Assembly: GCA_964353405.1 (NCBI GenBank) | Contig: CAYGWJ010000139.1 | Coordinates: 1-7,592, forward strand | Length of the DNA stretch: 7,592 nucleotides | Reading direction: 5' to 3' | Origin: JBGLNJ01 sp964353405 | GTDB taxonomy: Bacteria; Chloroflexota; Anaerolineae; Fen-1058 | Shown: positions 6,395 through 7,592 of the stretch, in pieces | Layout: each line of letters opens with the position of its first letter | Numbering within the stretch: the first letter of the stretch is position 1 | The notes under the pieces: model-generated | The model's database searches: none | Seen by the model: the letters and a program-made list of their open reading frames with translations, nothing else | What the model was told of the DNA's origin: nothing | Translations under genes and position numbers: made by a program

Positions 6395-6677
6395 CCAAAT
6401 GGTGCTGAATCGCCAGAGCAGCTGCTTCTGTGCGGCTGGTGACGCCCAACTTGGCAAGGATGCTGCTCACATGGGTCTTGATTGTTGACTGACTGACCAC
6501 CAATCGCTCGGCGATTTCCACGTTGCTTAGACCCTTGATCATCAGCTCCAAAACGTCCCGCTCGCGCGCAGTCAAATCAAAGCCAGGTGCAGGCGGTTGA
6601 GTGGCGGCATGGATGAGTGCCTCGGCCACCTCTGGCGCGAGCGTAGAACGTCCGACGTGCGCCGAAATTTCGTTACG
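6387..6677 (-). pseudogene. 5'-truncated LuxR/NarL-type response regulator, HTH end only
   Basis: The frame is open from 6677 to a TGA at 6387-6389, encoding 96 residues. Residues 35-90 are a clear GerE/LuxR helix-turn-helix: LTARERDVLELMIKGLSNVE, then IAERLVVSQSTIKTHVSSIL and AKLGVTSRTEAA, with the family's conserved E, G-S-N/EIA and V-K-T-H-V positions intact. The stretch before it (GRSTLAPEVAEAL) matches the linker that normally follows a receiver domain in NarL-family regulators. The receiver domain of about 120 residues is absent: a TAG stands at 6678-6680 and the other two frames beyond show no receiver motifs. In intact members the receiver is phosphorylated by a sensor kinase and controls dimerisation and DNA binding. 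A GTG at 6629 could start an 80-residue stand-alone DNA-binding protein, but no Shine-Dalgarno supports it. Probably a relic; its break abuts the clpC promoter region. Confidence 0.8.
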
Positions 6678-6694
6678 CTACAAACTAAAAACTG

Positions 6695-6703
6695 TGGTAT
6701 ACT
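6695..6703 (+). promoter_or_regulatory. Candidate clpC promoter (extended -10)
   Basis: TGGTATACT: a 5 of 6 match to TATAAT with the TGn extension. No good -35 lies 16-18 bases upstream; the best is TTACGC at 6673 with a 19-base gap. Extended -10 promoters tolerate a poor -35. It would give a leader of about 100 bases for clpC that includes the stem-loop at 6716-6744. No CIRCE (HrcA) or CtsR-type heptad repeat was found here. Confidence 0.5.
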
Positions 6704-6715
6704 AGCAAGAGAGGA

Positions 6716-6744
6716 GAGCGCCGGCCGGAAGATGACCGGCGCTC
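6716..6744 (+). promoter_or_regulatory. Stem-loop in the clpC leader
   Basis: GAGCGCCGG (6716-6724) pairs perfectly with CCGGCGCTC (6736-6744) around an 11-base loop; flanking AGG/CCT can extend it past a two-base bulge. It falls just downstream of the extended -10, at the 5' end of the expected transcript. It has no T-run, so it is more likely a 5'-stabilising element or an operator-like palindrome than a terminator. Confidence 0.5.
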
Positions 6745-6761
6745 CTGTATGAAGCAGGGCT

Positions 6762-6767
6762 TATAAT
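6762..6767 (+). promoter_or_regulatory. Second possible -10 for clpC
   Basis: A perfect TATAAT 45 bases before the clpC ATG. No recognisable -35 sits at the right distance: bases 6739-6744 are GCGCTC, the arm of the stem-loop. It could be an activator-dependent or alternative-sigma start, or chance. Confidence 0.3.
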
Positions 6768-6812
6768 TTTGCCCAGGTGGAGCCGGGATTGGGTTGAGTC
6801 GAGGAGGGTAAG

Positions 6813-7592
6813 ATGGCAGGCAAATTAGATCGGTTCACTCAACGCGCGCGACGAGTCTTGACGCTGGCTCAAGAAGAAGCCGAGCGGATGAACCACAATT
6901 ACATTGGGACCGAGCATTTACTGTTGGGATTGATACGCGAGGACAGCGGTGTGGCCGGGCAGGTGCTGCGCAAGCTGGGCATCCAGCCTTCGCGCGTGAT
7001 TGAATTGATCCAGCGCATCACGGGGCCGGGCCGGCGCACGTCACAAAGCAAGATTGACCTCACCCCGCGCACCAAGCGCGTAATCGAGCTGGCGGTGGAA
7101 GAGGCCCACAAACTGGGCCATCACTATATCGGAACCGAGCACTTGCTGCTGGGGCTGGCGCGCCAGGGTGACGGCGTGGCGATTGATATTCTGCGCCAGC
7201 TGGGCATCTCGCCGGAGCAGCTCCGCCGCGAGACGGCCAAGGCGATTCAAGAGAATCCCGCCTACGCCGACGGCGGCGAGCCGGAAGCCGAAAAACAGTC
7301 GGAAAAGAAGAAGGAAAAGTCCAAGACACCGCTGGTGGACCAGCTCGCCACCGACCTCACGGCGATGGCCGAGCAAGGCAAGCTCGACCCGGTGGTGGGC
7401 CGCCAGACCGAAATCGAGCGAGTGATTCAAATACTCTCGCGCCGAACCAAGAACAACCCGGCGCTCATCGGCGAGCCGGGCGTGGGCAAGACGGCCATCG
7501 TCGAAGGGCTGGCCCAGCGCATCATCAACGCCGAGACGCCCGAGCCGCTGCTCAACAAGCGCGTGCTGCAGCTCGACGTGGGCAGCCTGGTG
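6813..7592 (+). CDS. clpC: ATP-dependent Clp protease ATPase subunit ClpC, N-terminal part (3' end outside window)
   Basis: ClpC is the Hsp100 AAA+ unfoldase that threads damaged or tagged proteins into the ClpP chamber in the cytoplasm. The frame from ATG 6813 stays open to the window edge, giving 260 residues of an expected 800-850. AGGAGG at 6802-6807 sits five bases before the ATG. Domains: Clp N-terminal repeat 1 (about 4-70) and repeat 2 (about 80-145), each with the hallmark (H)NYIGTEHLLLGL or HHYIGTEHLLLGL; a charged Lys/Glu linker at 153-171; then the first AAA+ module from TPLVDQLATDL, with VVGRQTEIERV and Walker A GEPGVGKT at 220-227. The two closely spaced N repeats and no long coiled coil before D1 favour ClpC over ClpB or ClpA; the middle domain that would settle it lies beyond the edge. 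It is separated from rpsA here by about 6 kb of accessory DNA. Confidence 0.93.
   Translation, partial: MAGKLDRFTQRARRVLTLAQEEAERMNHNYIGTEHLLLGLIREDSGVAGQVLRKLGIQPSRVIELIQRITGPGRRTSQSKIDLTPRTKRVIELAVEEAHKLGHHYIGTEHLLLGLARQGDGVAIDILRQLGISPEQLRRETAKAIQENPAYADGGEPEAEKQSEKKKEKSKTPLVDQLATDLTAMAEQGKLDPVVGRQTEIERVIQILSRRTKNNPALIGEPGVGKTAIVEGLAQRIINAETPEPLLNKRVLQLDVGSLV

Noticed and set aside
6053..6457. 134-codon - strand frame overlapping the membrane-protein ORF and the luxR remnant
   Set aside because: It overlaps the clearly recognisable HTH in another frame, has no RBS or domain, and looks like chance.
7168..7425. 85-codon + strand frame within clpC
   Set aside because: An Arg/Ser-rich shadow of the clpC frame, which is unmistakable through Walker A.

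Overview
The window looks like bacterial chromosome from a GC-rich, free-living organism, most likely a Chloroflexota member of the Anaerolineae type. This is inferred, not proven. The grounds are the style of ClpC, the LuxR/NarL remnant, and a very large secreted beta-helix/lectin protein ending in a short hydrophobic tail (VFLMLIFKN) that resembles the VYLPLVLKN-like C-termini I associate with extracellular proteins of that phylum. Two housekeeping genes bracket the window and both are cut by its edges: the 3' end of a ribosomal protein S1 gene (rpsA) at the left and the 5' end of clpC at the right, both on the + strand.

Between them lie about 6 kb of accessory DNA. Left to right: (i) a 322-base gap holding a long, interrupted inverted repeat (670-854) that looks like a decayed MITE; (ii) a 1359-residue exported mosaic protein (976-5055) with signal peptide, L-type-lectin-like domain, Ig-like domain, beta-helix module, second Ig-like domain, second beta-helix module, InlB-B-like repeat, DUF11-like domain and tail; its two beta-helix modules begin with the same 156 bases (one silent difference), 1305 bases apart; (iii) three consecutive hairpins, the last a good intrinsic terminator; (iv) a tryptophan-rich short ORF that may be a stranded domain; (v) a C-terminal gene scrap on the - strand that stops where base composition turns AT-rich; (vi) a good-looking sigma70-type promoter followed by an unrecognised one-helix membrane protein; (vii) a LuxR/NarL response regulator on the - strand reduced to its DNA-binding end; (viii) the clpC leader, with an extended -10 promoter and a stem-loop.

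Functionally, the flanking genes serve translation (S1) and protein quality control (ClpC). The central gene encodes a surface or secreted carbohydrate-binding/adhesion-type protein that appears to be its own transcription unit, with its own Shine-Dalgarno and terminator. The stretch 5270-6680 reads as a graveyard of rearrangements: at least two truncated genes and abrupt composition changes. I see no CRISPR array, tRNA, rRNA, transposase or complete defence system. The least ordinary signals are the near-identical in-frame DNA repeat inside the adhesin and the interrupted inverted repeat behind rpsA.
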